The notes: generated from the letters alone by a model not told the origin. A stretch of 64,000 nucleotides of DNA from Candidatus Saccharimonadota bacterium (GCA_030531645.1 JAUNNB010000001.1:1-64000); one strand, 5' to 3'. Counted from the first letter of the stretch, positions 54,360 through 62,396 are shown. Numbers and translations are program-made.

Positions 54360-54376
54360 GCTATAATTATTATACC
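54360..54376. promoter_or_regulatory. Interlocked divergent leaderless promoters (17 bp)
   Basis: The two divergent genes start 17 bp apart. The plus box TATAAT (54362-54367) and the minus box TATAAT (54374-54369) lie back to back, each ending 9 nt before its own ATG; the sequence CATGCTATAATTATTATACC is close to palindromic. Each box has TG one base upstream, and that TG falls within the other gene's start codon. Any -35 contact would fall in the opposite gene's coding sequence. Confidence 0.75.
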
Positions 54377-54802
54377 ATGAGTAGCCAAAAAAAGAAGAAA
54401 CAGCCCTCGACCGTCACGGTTAACCGCCGTGCTAGTTTTGACTACCATTTGGGCGAAGAACTCACTTGCGGTATGGCCTTGAATGGCCCCGAGGTTCGCC
54501 TCATTCGCGACCATCATGTCCAGCTCAAAGGTTCTTTTGTCACGATTCGCGGTAGCGAGCTATGGCTAAATAATCTCACGCTCGGCGCCGAAACCGCGCG
54601 CAATATCAAGCTTCTCGCCACACACAAACAAATCGAGGCCTTGGAACGCGCCAAAGTTCAGGGAAACACCATCGTTCCGGTCAGGCTCCTAGCTGGCGGT
54701 CGCCACATTAAACTCGTCATCGCTACTGCCACTGGTAAGAAAAAATATGATAAACGTCAAAGTATTAAGAAAAAAGATTTAGATCGGGAGGCTCGCAGAT
54801 GA
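54377..54802 (+). CDS. smpB: SsrA-binding protein SmpB
   Basis: SmpB binds tmRNA and loads it on stalled ribosomes. The 141-residue protein has RRASFDYHLGE near the start, MALNGPEVRLIR, the LNNLTLG segment and a basic C-terminal tail (KKYDKRQSIKKKDLDREARR-like) that enters the mRNA channel. tmRNA itself is not in the window. Start 54377 fits the TGC-TATAAT box (54362-54367) 9 nt upstream; an upstream frame to 54242 has no support. It overlaps the next gene by ATGA. Confidence 0.95.
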   Translation: MSSQKKKKQPSTVTVNRRASFDYHLGEELTCGMALNGPEVRLIRDHHVQLKGSFVTIRGSELWLNNLTLGAETARNIKLLATHKQIEALERAKVQGNTIVPVRLLAGGRHIKLVIATATGKKKYDKRQSIKKKDLDREARR

Positions 54803-55518
54803 AAATTAAACTTATGGGCACCGCTGCCATTTATTCTCCATACAACAGCGCCAGCACTTTTGTGAATAACGATTTGGTAGTGGATTTACCAAACGGCATT
54901 CTCAAACAATTTCTAAAAGATGGCGACGACATCAGTCATGTCGATACAATTTTACTTACTCATATGCACGGCGACCATACCGCCGACACTCCGTTCTTCG
55001 CGCTTTATCGTATGTTGCGCCAACAGGCCGAATCTATCACGGTGGTTGGCCCAGTCGGCATTCGCCAGAAAATTCTCGATATGTACAACGCCTACGATTT
55101 TTTCGATGCTCGCGATTACGTCGAAGATGGTCGCGCCAATATGAATTTTATCGAAATGTCGGAAGGCAGCCGTATTGAAGTAAACGGCTATACCATCGAG
55201 GCACACGAGGTTCATCATGGCAACGAAGCCCCGGCTCTCGGTTATGTTATTAATGATAAACTCGGATTCACCGGCGATGCTAGCCTTTGTGAGGGCGTTG
55301 AAAAGATTTTCGCTCAGGCCGAAGCTATCGTTAGCGACAGCTCCCATATGGAAGGGAATGATGATCATATGGGTGTCGATAATTTGAAATATCTGTCTGA
55401 GAAATACGGCAAGAAAATTATTTGTACCCATATGCGCGACAATACTCGCGAAGAACTAAAAAAATCGACCCCAGAAAATTTCATTGTTGGTGAAGATTTT
55501 CTAGAGCTCGAAATCTAA
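54799..55518 (+). CDS. Metallo-beta-lactamase-fold hydrolase, RNase Z-like
   Basis: A 239-residue MBL-fold hydrolase. The metal motif is THMHGDHTAD (HxHxDH), followed by GFTGDAS (metal Asp) and later HMRDN-type residues. The ordering fits the RNase Z/ElaC and YhfI-like branch; a role in tRNA 3' processing is uncertain because all three tRNAs here encode CCA and the exosite arm typical of RNase Z is not evident. Coupled to smpB by an ATGA overlap. A hairpin region follows. Confidence 0.78.
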   Translation: MKIKLMGTAAIYSPYNSASTFVNNDLVVDLPNGILKQFLKDGDDISHVDTILLTHMHGDHTADTPFFALYRMLRQQAESITVVGPVGIRQKILDMYNAYDFFDARDYVEDGRANMNFIEMSEGSRIEVNGYTIEAHEVHHGNEAPALGYVINDKLGFTGDASLCEGVEKIFAQAEAIVSDSSHMEGNDDHMGVDNLKYLSEKYGKKIICTHMRDNTREELKKSTPENFIVGEDFLELEI

Positions 55519-55599
55519 TGTGGTGAGTGCTCGCTGCGCTCGCCTCACCTTCACTCATCTGCAACTAAAAATGCAAGCATTTTTGCTTGCAGATTCGTT
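55519..55599. terminator. Hairpin terminator region between MBL gene and tRNA-Lys
   Basis: A GGTGAG/CTCACC hairpin (55522-55549) is followed by a strong one: CTGCAA (55559-55564) through AAAAATGC pairs with GCATTTTT through TTGCAG (55587-55592), nearly perfect over 16 bp. Its A and T tracts let it terminate either the plus MBL gene or the minus tRNA. Confidence 0.65.
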
Positions 55600-55676
55600 T
55601 GGTGAGTCGGGAGGGGCTCGAACCCTCGACACCGGGCTTAAAAGGCCCGTGCTCTAACCAGCTGAGCTACCGACCC
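55600..55676 (-). tRNA. tRNA-Lys (anticodon UUU)
   Basis: The acceptor stem GGGTCGG/CCGACTC (one G-U), the D-arm TAGCTCAGCTGGTTAGAGC, the anticodon loop CTTTTAA (UUU), the T-loop GGTTCGAGCC and an encoded CCA (55602-55600) are present. The promoter on the minus strand is TTGCTT (55719-55714), 17 bp, TATAAT (55696-55691). Confidence 0.96.
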
Positions 55677-55742
55677 ACATGGTCCCTACGATTATATATC
55701 ATTTTACGAAAAAAAGCAAGTGTGGTATAATTATGAATACTT

Positions 55743-55827
55743 GCCCGAGTGGTGAAATTGGTATACACGTGTGCCTTAGGAGCATATGCCGCAAGGTGTG
55801 CAGGTTCAAGTCCTGTCTCGGGCACCA
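55743..55827 (+). tRNA. tRNA-Leu (anticodon UAG)
   Basis: The acceptor stem GCCCGAG/CTCGGGC, anticodon loop CTTAGGA (UAG, reading CUN codons), a long variable arm (class II tRNA), a GGTTCAAGTCC T-arm and an encoded CCA (55825-55827) are present. Its promoter TGG-TATAAT (55726-55731) lies 11 nt upstream, so this tRNA is divergent from tRNA-Lys. Confidence 0.96.
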
Positions 55828-55845
55828 AGAAAATGCAAGGAAAAA

Positions 55846-55872
55846 TCCCCGAAAGTTCCGGGGATGTTGTTT
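55846..55872. terminator. Terminator between tRNA-Leu and purE
   Basis: ATCCCCG and CGGGGAT form a 7-bp stem around AAAGTTC. A T-rich run (TGTTGTTTTT) follows on the plus strand; on the minus strand the A-rich plus-strand sequence gives a weak T run as well. Confidence 0.78.
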
Positions 55873-55882
55873 TTCCGTAAAA

Positions 55883-56386
55883 CTATTTTGCAAAATCTTT
55901 CCAGCCGACTTCCTGTAGAGTCGCATTTTTGTTGAGACACTTATTAGTCTGGTTTGTCCGATAATCCGCATACGCCTTAGCTTTATTCGCATTCGAAAGT
56001 GCCAAAATCTGCACTGCAAACAGCGCGGCATTTACTGCGCCATTGATCGCCATTGTCGCAACCGGCATTCCGGGCGGCATCTGCACCTCAGTATACAGAC
56101 TATCCTGTCCGCCTAACGCCTGGCCCAATAACGGCACACCGACAATCGGCAAATGTGTATGCGATGCGCACGCCCCCGGCAAAGCCGCCGACATTCCAGC
56201 GCCGGCAATAATCACCTGGCAACCTTTGTCCTTCAAAGAACTCACATACGCTTTTAGCTCATCCGGGCATCTGTGCGCAGAGAGAATTTGCACCTCAAAA
56301 TCCACACCAAAATCTTCCAATGTCTCCAGCGCCTTCCGCATAACCGGCATATCACTGTCACTACCCATAATTACTGCAACCTGCAT
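55883..56386 (-). CDS. purE: PurE-like N5-carboxyaminoimidazole ribonucleotide mutase (orphan)
   Basis: Class I PurE interconverts N5-CAIR and CAIR in purine synthesis. The 167-residue protein has MGSDSDMPVM, LSAHRCPDEL (usually SAHRTPE), AGAGMSAALPGACAS and GGQDSLYTEVQMPPGMPVATMAI, all at family positions. No other purine gene lies nearby, so it is an orphan here; its pathway role in a reduced genome is unclear. It is SD-led (CGGAGGT) after a roughly 94-nt structured leader with a TTGACT-17-TGTAAT promoter. Confidence 0.9.
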   Translation of the reverse strand: MQVAVIMGSDSDMPVMRKALETLEDFGVDFEVQILSAHRCPDELKAYVSSLKDKGCQVIIAGAGMSAALPGACASHTHLPIVGVPLLGQALGGQDSLYTEVQMPPGMPVATMAINGAVNAALFAVQILALSNANKAKAYADYRTNQTNKCLNKNATLQEVGWKDFAK

Positions 56387-56480
56387 AAAACCTCCGTTTC
56401 CGTCATAAGACTAAATCATGAGGGCCACCCCTCGGTTTACGAGTAACATGGGGATTTTGCTAAATTAAAGAGCAATCCCC
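56387..56480 (-). promoter_or_regulatory. Structured leader of purE with possible SD-sequestering alternative fold
   Basis: Read on the minus strand, the leader starts GGGGATTGC.. and pairs with ..GCAAAATCCCC. A GAGGG-GTGG-CCCTC hairpin follows; the same CCTC can pair instead with the GAGG of the CGGAGG Shine-Dalgarno. These two folds exclude each other. It does not match the known purine, ZTP or THF riboswitch consensus that I can recall. Ligand-controlled translation is an inference. Confidence 0.45.
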
Positions 56481-56486
56481 AATACA

Positions 56487-56515
56487 ATTACACCACAAAA
56501 CACTAAAAAAGTCAA
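56487..56515 (-). promoter_or_regulatory. Promoter of purE (TTGACT-17-TGTAAT)
   Basis: TTGACT (56515-56510) and TGTAAT (56492-56487) are 17 bp apart with TG one base upstream of the -10 box. It follows the hairpin at 56523-56546. Confidence 0.72.
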
Positions 56516-56522
56516 TGAAGAA

Positions 56523-56546
56523 GGGCCGTAGCATATGCCACGGCCC
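56523..56546 (-). terminator. Possible terminator hairpin after the SLH-like gene
   Basis: GGGCCGT and ACGGCCC pair around a 10-nt loop. On the minus strand the tail is only TTCTTCATTGAC, with no clean T run, so termination may be weak; it could also protect an mRNA end. Confidence 0.5.
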
Positions 56547-56563
56547 CAGGGGGTAGTAAATCT

Positions 56564-57073
56564 TTAACGAGGTTTCGTCATCAATAAGTAATAATACCAA
56601 TATGATGCTTCACCTCTAGTTAAATTGCCTTTTGCCTTGTTATTCTTCCAGTTTAATTGCCCGCCAGAGAGTTTTGTGATTACGCCGTTTGCCCATTTTT
56701 TTGTGGCCGCCTGTGTTGTGAACCATTCCTGATTCAGATCAAGTGAAGGGTTGTTATACCCGTAAAGCTCCAACGCAATCATAGTAAACTCATAGCGTTT
56801 AATCGTTCTGCTCGGCCTTAAATTGCCATTCTCATCCATCAGATGATTCAAGCCGCCTTCGAGCGCAACGCGTTCTGTGTACTGGTACCATTTATCATCT
56901 TTAAGATCGTTTGGCACATTGCCGCCGTTATTTACAACTCCAATGGGAATTGCCGGCACTACATATGTCTTAGACTTCTTTGATGCAGCTTGCACCTCCA
57001 TCGGTGTCGTAGCCGCCAAGATCATAGACATTACCAGTAAACTTACAACAACTTTCGATAACTTAGACTTCAT
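56564..57073 (-). CDS. Secreted SLH-domain-like surface protein
   Basis: A 169-residue protein with a clear signal peptide (basic start, hydrophobic core about 8-22, cleavage near VQAAS at 28-31). The mature part contains two SLH-like units: one around VALEGGLNHLMDENGNLRPSRTIKRYEF (pattern: helix, Gly-rich turn, FRP-like, R-x-EF) and a second, more degenerate unit in the C-terminal half. SLH domains bind cell-wall polymers, so a wall-associated role is likely. It has the longest leader in the window (about 187 nt) and an AGAGAGG Shine-Dalgarno. Confidence 0.75.
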   Translation of the reverse strand: MKSKLSKVVVSLLVMSMILAATTPMEVQAASKKSKTYVVPAIPIGVVNNGGNVPNDLKDDKWYQYTERVALEGGLNHLMDENGNLRPSRTIKRYEFTMIALELYGYNNPSLDLNQEWFTTQAATKKWANGVITKLSGGQLNWKNNKAKGNLTRGEASYWYYYLLMTKPR

Positions 57074-57260
57074 CCCGTCCTCTCTTTCCGACCTCGAAAT
57101 ATCAAGGTCTATGCTAATTTATGCTCCCTACTAGAGGCGTGATTAGACTGAAGATTAGAAATACCATTCTTAGTAGTGGCAGGCTCGCGATTTTCTCGAG
57201 GCTACCACTACCAAGAATAGCGGGATAAGATTTACATTAATGAACAGGGGATGACCCGAT
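57074..57260 (-). promoter_or_regulatory. 187-nt structured leader of the SLH-like gene
   Basis: On the minus strand a strong hairpin pairs ATTCTTGGTAGTGG with CCACTACTAAGAAT (14 bp with one G-U) with a smaller inner CTCG/CGAG helix, spanning about 57163-57215. A second hairpin GACCTTGA/TCGAGGTC (8 bp, one G-U) lies just before the AGAGAGG Shine-Dalgarno, and a CCTCT in between could pair with it. No known riboswitch class is recognised. Confidence 0.5.
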
Positions 57261-57266
57261 ACTTCT

Positions 57267-57295
57267 ATTATAGCACAAAATGCCAAAAAAGTCAA
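57267..57295 (-). promoter_or_regulatory. TTGACT-17-TATAAT promoter of the SLH-like gene
   Basis: TTGACT (57295-57290) and TATAAT (57272-57267) are 17 bp apart, with TG one base upstream of the -10. It shares its form with the promoters of purE and the gene at 19117. Confidence 0.8.
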
Positions 57296-57338
57296 GGGAT
57301 TTTAAGCATTTTCCGTCATTTTATGGTATAATATATGT

Positions 57339-58013
57339 ATGATTAAATTCACAATTATCACTCTGTTTCAGGAGGCGCTCGAACCATATTTGAACACCTC
57401 TATGATGTGGAAGGCCAAAGAAAAAGGTTTGGCCGAGTTTGAGTTTGTGAATTTACGCGATTATGGCCTCGGACCACACAAATCTGTCGACGACACGCCG
57501 TATGGTGGTGGCGACGGCATGTTGCTCCGTTGTGAGCCAGTTTATACGGCCATTGAAGAAATCAAAGCCAAAGATCCAGACGCTATCGTTATTCTTCCAA
57601 CTCCAGCCGGCGCCCTTTGGACTCAAAAGAAAGCTACAGAATTTTCCGCTCGCGAGAACGCTCATTATGTTATTTTATGCCCACATTACGAAGGCTACGA
57701 TGAGCGCATTCTCGACCTTATCGATTATCAAATCTGCCTTGGCCCATATGTTCTCACCGGCGGTGAACTCCCAGCCCTCATTATGATTGATTCCATCACA
57801 AGGCTTATTCCGGGCGTGCTTGGTGGCGAAACTTCCGCCGAAATCGAAAGTTTTTCAGATGGTCTCAATATCGAATATCCGCAATATACCAAGCCATATG
57901 ATTTTCGTGGCAAAACCGTTCCGGACATTCTTCTTTCCGGCAATCACGGCGAAGTAGACAAGTGGCGCGCAGAGCACACGAAGACTCCAGAATGGGAGAT
58001 TAAAAATGCTTAG
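57339..58013 (+). CDS. trmD: tRNA (guanine-37-N1) methyltransferase TrmD
   Basis: TrmD makes m1G37 in tRNAs that read CNN codons, guarding the frame. The 224-residue protein has the SPOUT knot motifs VDDTPYGGGDGMLL, CPHYEGYDERI and LTGGELPALIMIDSITRLIPGVL. Length is normal. The TGG-TATAAT box (57327-57332) ends exactly 6 nt before the ATG. It overlaps the next gene by 8 nt and heads a five-gene operon. Confidence 0.96.
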   Translation: MIKFTIITLFQEALEPYLNTSMMWKAKEKGLAEFEFVNLRDYGLGPHKSVDDTPYGGGDGMLLRCEPVYTAIEEIKAKDPDAIVILPTPAGALWTQKKATEFSARENAHYVILCPHYEGYDERILDLIDYQICLGPYVLTGGELPALIMIDSITRLIPGVLGGETSAEIESFSDGLNIEYPQYTKPYDFRGKTVPDILLSGNHGEVDKWRAEHTKTPEWEIKNA

Positions 58014-59070
58014 TTTCATCAAAAAATACGGTTCCAAAACTTTCAAAATGAAGCCGTTTGGCGAGGTTGATAATGTCATTCTTTCAACCCTCGCTTATCT
58101 CGATTTTTCTGGAATTATTCCAAAGGACAAACATTTTGTTACACTTGGTGTAGCCGTTGAAACCTACTTAAAGACTCACAACAAAAAGCAAGTTTCTAAC
58201 CTCGGCATTGCTATGAAAAATGCCTGGACCATCGCAGAGGCCATCAAGGATCAGCGCCGCTACAAAAATCTTTACATCAGTAATTACGAATACATCATCG
58301 ATTCTGACACGCAATTTTCTGCCATGACTGTCCATCTCGGCCCGCACACCAAATTCATCGTTTTTGAAGGCACCGATGAAATGATTTCTGGTTGGAAAGA
58401 GGATTTCTTTATGCCGTTCAAGTTTCCAGTCGATGCCCATACTTACGCCATTGAATACTTAAATCATGTCGTCACCGTCCTCGACCGCACCATATTTATT
58501 GGCGGTCATTCCAAAGGCGGCAACCTCGCTCTCGTTTCTGCTATGTATGCTCGCCCGCACATCAAACCTCGCATTCGCACCATCTATTCCAACGACGGCC
58601 CAGGACTTCGCCAGCAGGAATTCAAAACTTTCCGTTTCAAAAACGCCCAGAAAAAACTCGTTCACATCGTTCCAGATCATAGCATCGTCGGGATGTTTTT
58701 AAGCAGTGGCGAACACACTTGTGTGAAGTCCAACCGCCGTGGCCCATTTGCCCACTCGACCTTGAGCTGGGTGGTTGAGGACGACCATTTCAAGCGTTGC
58801 GAACTCAGCGAAAGCTCCAAGACCCTTGAAAAAAATCTTCTAGAATGTCTAAGCAGTGTGCCTACCGAAAATCAGGAAAAAGCCATCGACCTCGTCTTTA
58901 AATCCGTTGAAAAATCCGGTGCCAAATCCACCAGAGACCTTTTGAGTCTCCGTCGCCTAGGTGCCATCATTTCCAACCTTCGCGGAATCGATGCAGAGAC
59001 TCGCAAAATGATGACTGAGACTTTCAAGATTATGTACAAAGCCGCCATGAATAAAGGCGACAAAAAATGA
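58006..59070 (+). CDS. Mbeg1-like alpha/beta hydrolase (DUF2974)
   Basis: A 354-residue soluble protein. The nucleophile elbow GGHSKGGNLALV (GxSxG) and an earlier KFIVFEGTD segment match DUF2974/Mbeg1-like lipase-fold proteins; the likely acid and His follow in the YSNDGPG and HIVPDHSIVGM segments. Substrate unknown. It overlaps trmD and recG (ATGA at 59067), so it is translated within the operon. Confidence 0.82.
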   Translation: MLSFIKKYGSKTFKMKPFGEVDNVILSTLAYLDFSGIIPKDKHFVTLGVAVETYLKTHNKKQVSNLGIAMKNAWTIAEAIKDQRRYKNLYISNYEYIIDSDTQFSAMTVHLGPHTKFIVFEGTDEMISGWKEDFFMPFKFPVDAHTYAIEYLNHVVTVLDRTIFIGGHSKGGNLALVSAMYARPHIKPRIRTIYSNDGPGLRQQEFKTFRFKNAQKKLVHIVPDHSIVGMFLSSGEHTCVKSNRRGPFAHSTLSWVVEDDHFKRCELSESSKTLEKNLLECLSSVPTENQEKAIDLVFKSVEKSGAKSTRDLLSLRRLGAIISNLRGIDAETRKMMTETFKIMYKAAMNKGDKK

Positions 59071-61082
59071 ATTTCTTTGACACGCTAGACAGCTTGGATG
59101 GTGTCGGTCCAAAAACCGCGGAAAGCCTGAAAAAGTGCGGTATTTTCACTATCAAAGACTTGCTCTACTATTTTCCGCGCTCTTATGAAGACTATAAAGC
59201 CAACGTTCCTTTGAGAGATATTGAGCCGGGCAAGTTGATGGTCAAGGCAAAAATCAAAAATCTCAAAACTCGCTATGTCCGCCGCAATTTCAATATCACG
59301 GAAGGCGAAATTTACGACGACACTGGCGCCTGCAAAGTCGTCTGGTTCAACCAGCCGTATCGCGCCAAAAGTTTCAATGAAAACAAGGAATATTATTTTA
59401 CCGGCAATTTTGATTTTAAATATGGGCGTTATCAACTGACCTCTCCCACCACCATCGCCACAGAAGATATTGCAAATGTAGAAAGTAACGGCTTCCAGCC
59501 AATCTACCGTGCATTCGGTTCGCACGATTCCAAGTGGTTTAAAAAACTTTTCGAAAAAGCTCGCAATGTCGCAGCACTCGCACCCGATATGCTGCCAGAC
59601 ATCCCTTCCGGCACCCGCGCCGACGCGCTCTACAACATTCATTTTCCAAACGACCGTAAGGATGTAGATTCGGCCCGCGACTATCTTGCCTATGAAGAAA
59701 TTTTTGAGCTGGTTCTCGCCGCTAAATTAAACAAAAACGAGAATCTAAAACTCAAGTCTGATTCGCTCAAATTCAATTTAGACAGCACGAATAAATTCCT
59801 AAAATCTCTGCCTTTCGAATTGACTCAGGCCCAGAAAAAGGCCGCTTGGAGCATTATGAAAGATCTCGAAAAAACGAGCCCAATGAACCGCTTACTCCAG
59901 GGCGATGTTGGCTCCGGCAAAACTGTCGTTGCGGCAGCCTCCGCTTTTCAGGCTATCGAAAACGGCGCCCAGGTCGCTCTGCTTGCTCCAACTGCCATTC
60001 TCGCCACTCAACATTACGAAGGCCTGAAAAAACTTCTCGAACCACTTGGCGTGAAAGTTGCACTTCTGATTTCCGCCACAAAAAACAAAACCGAACTCAA
60101 AAAACAAATTGAGCAGGGCAAAATCGATTTTGTCATCGGCACTCACGCCATCCTCACGGATGACACTATTTTCCAGAATCTCGGCCTCGCCATCATCGAT
60201 GAGCAGCATCGCTTTGGCGTTATGCAACGCCAAAAACTCTTGGCCAAAACTCTGCCTAAATCTCCGCACCTACTTTCTATGACTGCCACTCCGATTCCGC
60301 GTTCGCTCCAGCTCACCGTCTTTGGCGATCTCGATGTTTCGATTATCAACGAGTTTCCAAAAGGTCGCCAAAAAATCGAGACCCACATCATGAAAGAAAT
60401 TAATATGAAAGAGAATCTCTATCCGGAAATCTCGGCTCATATTAAAGATAAGGAGCAAATTTACTGGATTTGCTCACTCATCGAGGAGACTGGTCGCAGC
60501 GAGGCTACGGATGTCAAAAAGCAAACCGAAAAATTGAAGAAGATTTTCCCTAAAGCCACCATCGATTTTCTCCATGGCCGTATGAAGCCGGATGAAAAAG
60601 ATGCCGTGATGGAAAAGTTCGCAAAAGGCAAAACTGATATTCTAGTTTCTACCACGGTAGTTGAAGTTGGCGTGGATGTTCCAAATGCCACTCAAATGGT
60701 TATTATGGACGCCGAGAATTTTGGTTTGGCCCAGCTTCACCAGCTCCGTGGCCGCGTTGGGCGTGGCGATAAAAAATCTAGTTGTTATCTAGTTGTGAAA
60801 GGCGACACCGAGCCGTCCAGGCGCCTCGAGGAACTCGAAAAATCTTCCGATGGTTTCCATCTCGCTGAGGTTGACCTTCAGCTCCGTGGCCCAGGTGAAA
60901 TCTACGGCCATATGCAGCATGGCGAACTCAATCTGAAAATCGCCAGCCTCGCCGACACGCGCCTCATCGCCAAGGCCCAGAAGCACGCCGAAACTATTGC
61001 AAAAAACCCACAGATATTAGATAATTATACGGAATTAAAAAACGATATTGCTAAATACCAACAGTTAACAACTCTAAATTAA
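59067..61082 (+). CDS. recG: ATP-dependent DNA helicase RecG
   Basis: RecG remodels stalled forks and recombination intermediates. The 671-residue protein has the N-terminal wedge (OB) domain, Walker A GDVGSGKTVVA, the DEQHRFG box (DEAD-like), a SMTATPIPRSL segment, helicase motifs IV-VI with STTVVEVGVDVPNA and QLRGRVGRG, and the C-terminal domain. Length and order are standard. Confidence 0.95.
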   Translation: MNFFDTLDSLDGVGPKTAESLKKCGIFTIKDLLYYFPRSYEDYKANVPLRDIEPGKLMVKAKIKNLKTRYVRRNFNITEGEIYDDTGACKVVWFNQPYRAKSFNENKEYYFTGNFDFKYGRYQLTSPTTIATEDIANVESNGFQPIYRAFGSHDSKWFKKLFEKARNVAALAPDMLPDIPSGTRADALYNIHFPNDRKDVDSARDYLAYEEIFELVLAAKLNKNENLKLKSDSLKFNLDSTNKFLKSLPFELTQAQKKAAWSIMKDLEKTSPMNRLLQGDVGSGKTVVAAASAFQAIENGAQVALLAPTAILATQHYEGLKKLLEPLGVKVALLISATKNKTELKKQIEQGKIDFVIGTHAILTDDTIFQNLGLAIIDEQHRFGVMQRQKLLAKTLPKSPHLLSMTATPIPRSLQLTVFGDLDVSIINEFPKGRQKIETHIMKEINMKENLYPEISAHIKDKEQIYWICSLIEETGRSEATDVKKQTEKLKKIFPKATIDFLHGRMKPDEKDAVMEKFAKGKTDILVSTTVVEVGVDVPNATQMVIMDAENFGLAQLHQLRGRVGRGDKKSSCYLVVKGDTEPSRRLEELEKSSDGFHLAEVDLQLRGPGEIYGHMQHGELNLKIASLADTRLIAKAQKHAETIAKNPQILDNYTELKNDIAKYQQLTTLN

Positions 61083-61083
61083 T

Positions 61084-61887
61084 ATGTATTCTACACTCAC
61101 TATTTCTAAGCACTCCAAGGCCTCCGGCAAAATCGCTGGCACCCACCAGCGTTTTGACCGCATTGCGCGCCGTAGCCTCAAAAAAGCGAACCCTATCGGC
61201 TCGGTTAATTTTCCAACTTATCGTGAGATTTTGCATTTCGAGGGGACCAACGGCCCAGACGCCCTCAAGACCAAGAGTCCAGGCGTTGACGAGCCAATGC
61301 ATTTCATTATTCCAGGTGCAGACGACGGCAAGCTCATCCAAATGATTCGCGATCATCAGTATAATCTAAAAGAAGCGCTAAAAAACAACAACGAAACTCG
61401 CGCAGCCTTTGAGGCATCCTGGCTAGCTCACGCCATCACCGATGGTCTCACCCCGGCTCATCACTTCCCGCTCGAAGAAGCTCACAAGCAACTTATGACC
61501 GAAGACGAATATTTTGAGCTCTTTGGTGTTCCATTCAAAGGTGTCATCAAAGGCGAAACTCTGAAGAAAACTCTGAAAGCCAACTGGCAGTATCTCGGCA
61601 CCAATGGCTATATGACCAAGCACCTAGCTTTCGAAATCGGCATCATCCTCACGCTCACATCTATCCCGGCAGATCGCCCATTCACTCCAGAAATCACCGC
61701 AGAAGACCTGGCCGAAAAAGATATCGACAAAATCTTCTACACCGCCTTTGAAAAGGTCGTTGCACTCGATATGTACAACGAATTTTGCGAACACGGCTGG
61801 ACGGTGAAACTTCTCAACCAATCTCGCGAAATTCTCATTCCAGAAATTATCAAAACAATAACTTTAGCATGGAATTCAGTCCTATGA
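61084..61887 (+). CDS. Metal-dependent hydrolase, phospholipase C / P1 nuclease-like fold
   Basis: A 267-residue soluble protein. The AFEASWLAHAITDGLTPAHHFP segment matches the His/Asp-containing helix of zinc-dependent phospholipase C and S1/P1 nucleases, and a downstream His-containing helix follows. The pattern supports a metal-dependent hydrolase of this fold, but the substrate is unknown. It starts 1 nt after the recG stop and shares an ATGA with rsmD. Confidence 0.55.
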   Translation: MYSTLTISKHSKASGKIAGTHQRFDRIARRSLKKANPIGSVNFPTYREILHFEGTNGPDALKTKSPGVDEPMHFIIPGADDGKLIQMIRDHQYNLKEALKNNNETRAAFEASWLAHAITDGLTPAHHFPLEEAHKQLMTEDEYFELFGVPFKGVIKGETLKKTLKANWQYLGTNGYMTKHLAFEIGIILTLTSIPADRPFTPEITAEDLAEKDIDKIFYTAFEKVVALDMYNEFCEHGWTVKLLNQSREILIPEIIKTITLAWNSVL

Positions 61888-62396
61888 ACATCACATCAGG
61901 AATCTTCAGAGGTAGAAAATTAAACTCACCAAAAGACGAGCGTACTCATCCTATGGGCTCGCGCGAGCGCTTGGCTCTATTCAATTCACTTGGTAGCTTA
62001 GAAGGTTTAACTGTCCTCGACGCCTATGCTGGCTCCGGTGCTGTGGGTCTTGAAGCTCTTTCACGCGGTGCTACTCACGTTACTTTCATCGAAAAATCCC
62101 GAAAAGTTGCAGAGGTTCTGAAAGAAAATATCAAGACCCTAGGTGTGGAATCCCAGACAGATATCATCATTGGCGATGTCGCTCAAAATCTCACCACAAA
62201 TTATGACATCATTATCGCCGATCCGCCATACGACAAGCCTCTCGACGCTAACCTCTTAAACGAGCTCGCCAGCCATGCCGGAGTCTTCGTTCTTTCCCAC
62301 CCAGAATCCTTCAATCCTGCAGAGATTAACAGGGAATTAAGCAGCTCCAAGGCCTATGCTAATGCCAGAATCTCGATTTATAGGCAAAATTATTAA
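61884..62396 (+). CDS. rsmD: 16S rRNA m2G966 methyltransferase RsmD
   Basis: RsmD methylates G966 of 16S rRNA. The 170-residue protein has SGIFRGRKL at the start, VLDAYAGSGAVGLEALSRGA (SAM motif I) and the catalytic IIADPPYD (DPPY). Length is slightly below the family norm. Start 61884 gives the family N-terminus; ATG 61869 would add five residues. It overlaps the previous stop by ATGA and ends the trmD operon. Confidence 0.93.
   Translation: MNITSGIFRGRKLNSPKDERTHPMGSRERLALFNSLGSLEGLTVLDAYAGSGAVGLEALSRGATHVTFIEKSRKVAEVLKENIKTLGVESQTDIIIGDVAQNLTTNYDIIIADPPYDKPLDANLLNELASHAGVFVLSHPESFNPAEINRELSSSKAYANARISIYRQNY

Noticed and set aside
54242-54376. N-terminal extension of SmpB
   Set aside because: It would run backwards through the glycosyltransferase start and both promoters, and SmpB proteins begin near the chosen ATG.
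56387-56480. Purine or ZTP riboswitch for purE
   Set aside because: The conserved core segments of those classes are not recognisable; kept only as an unassigned structured leader.
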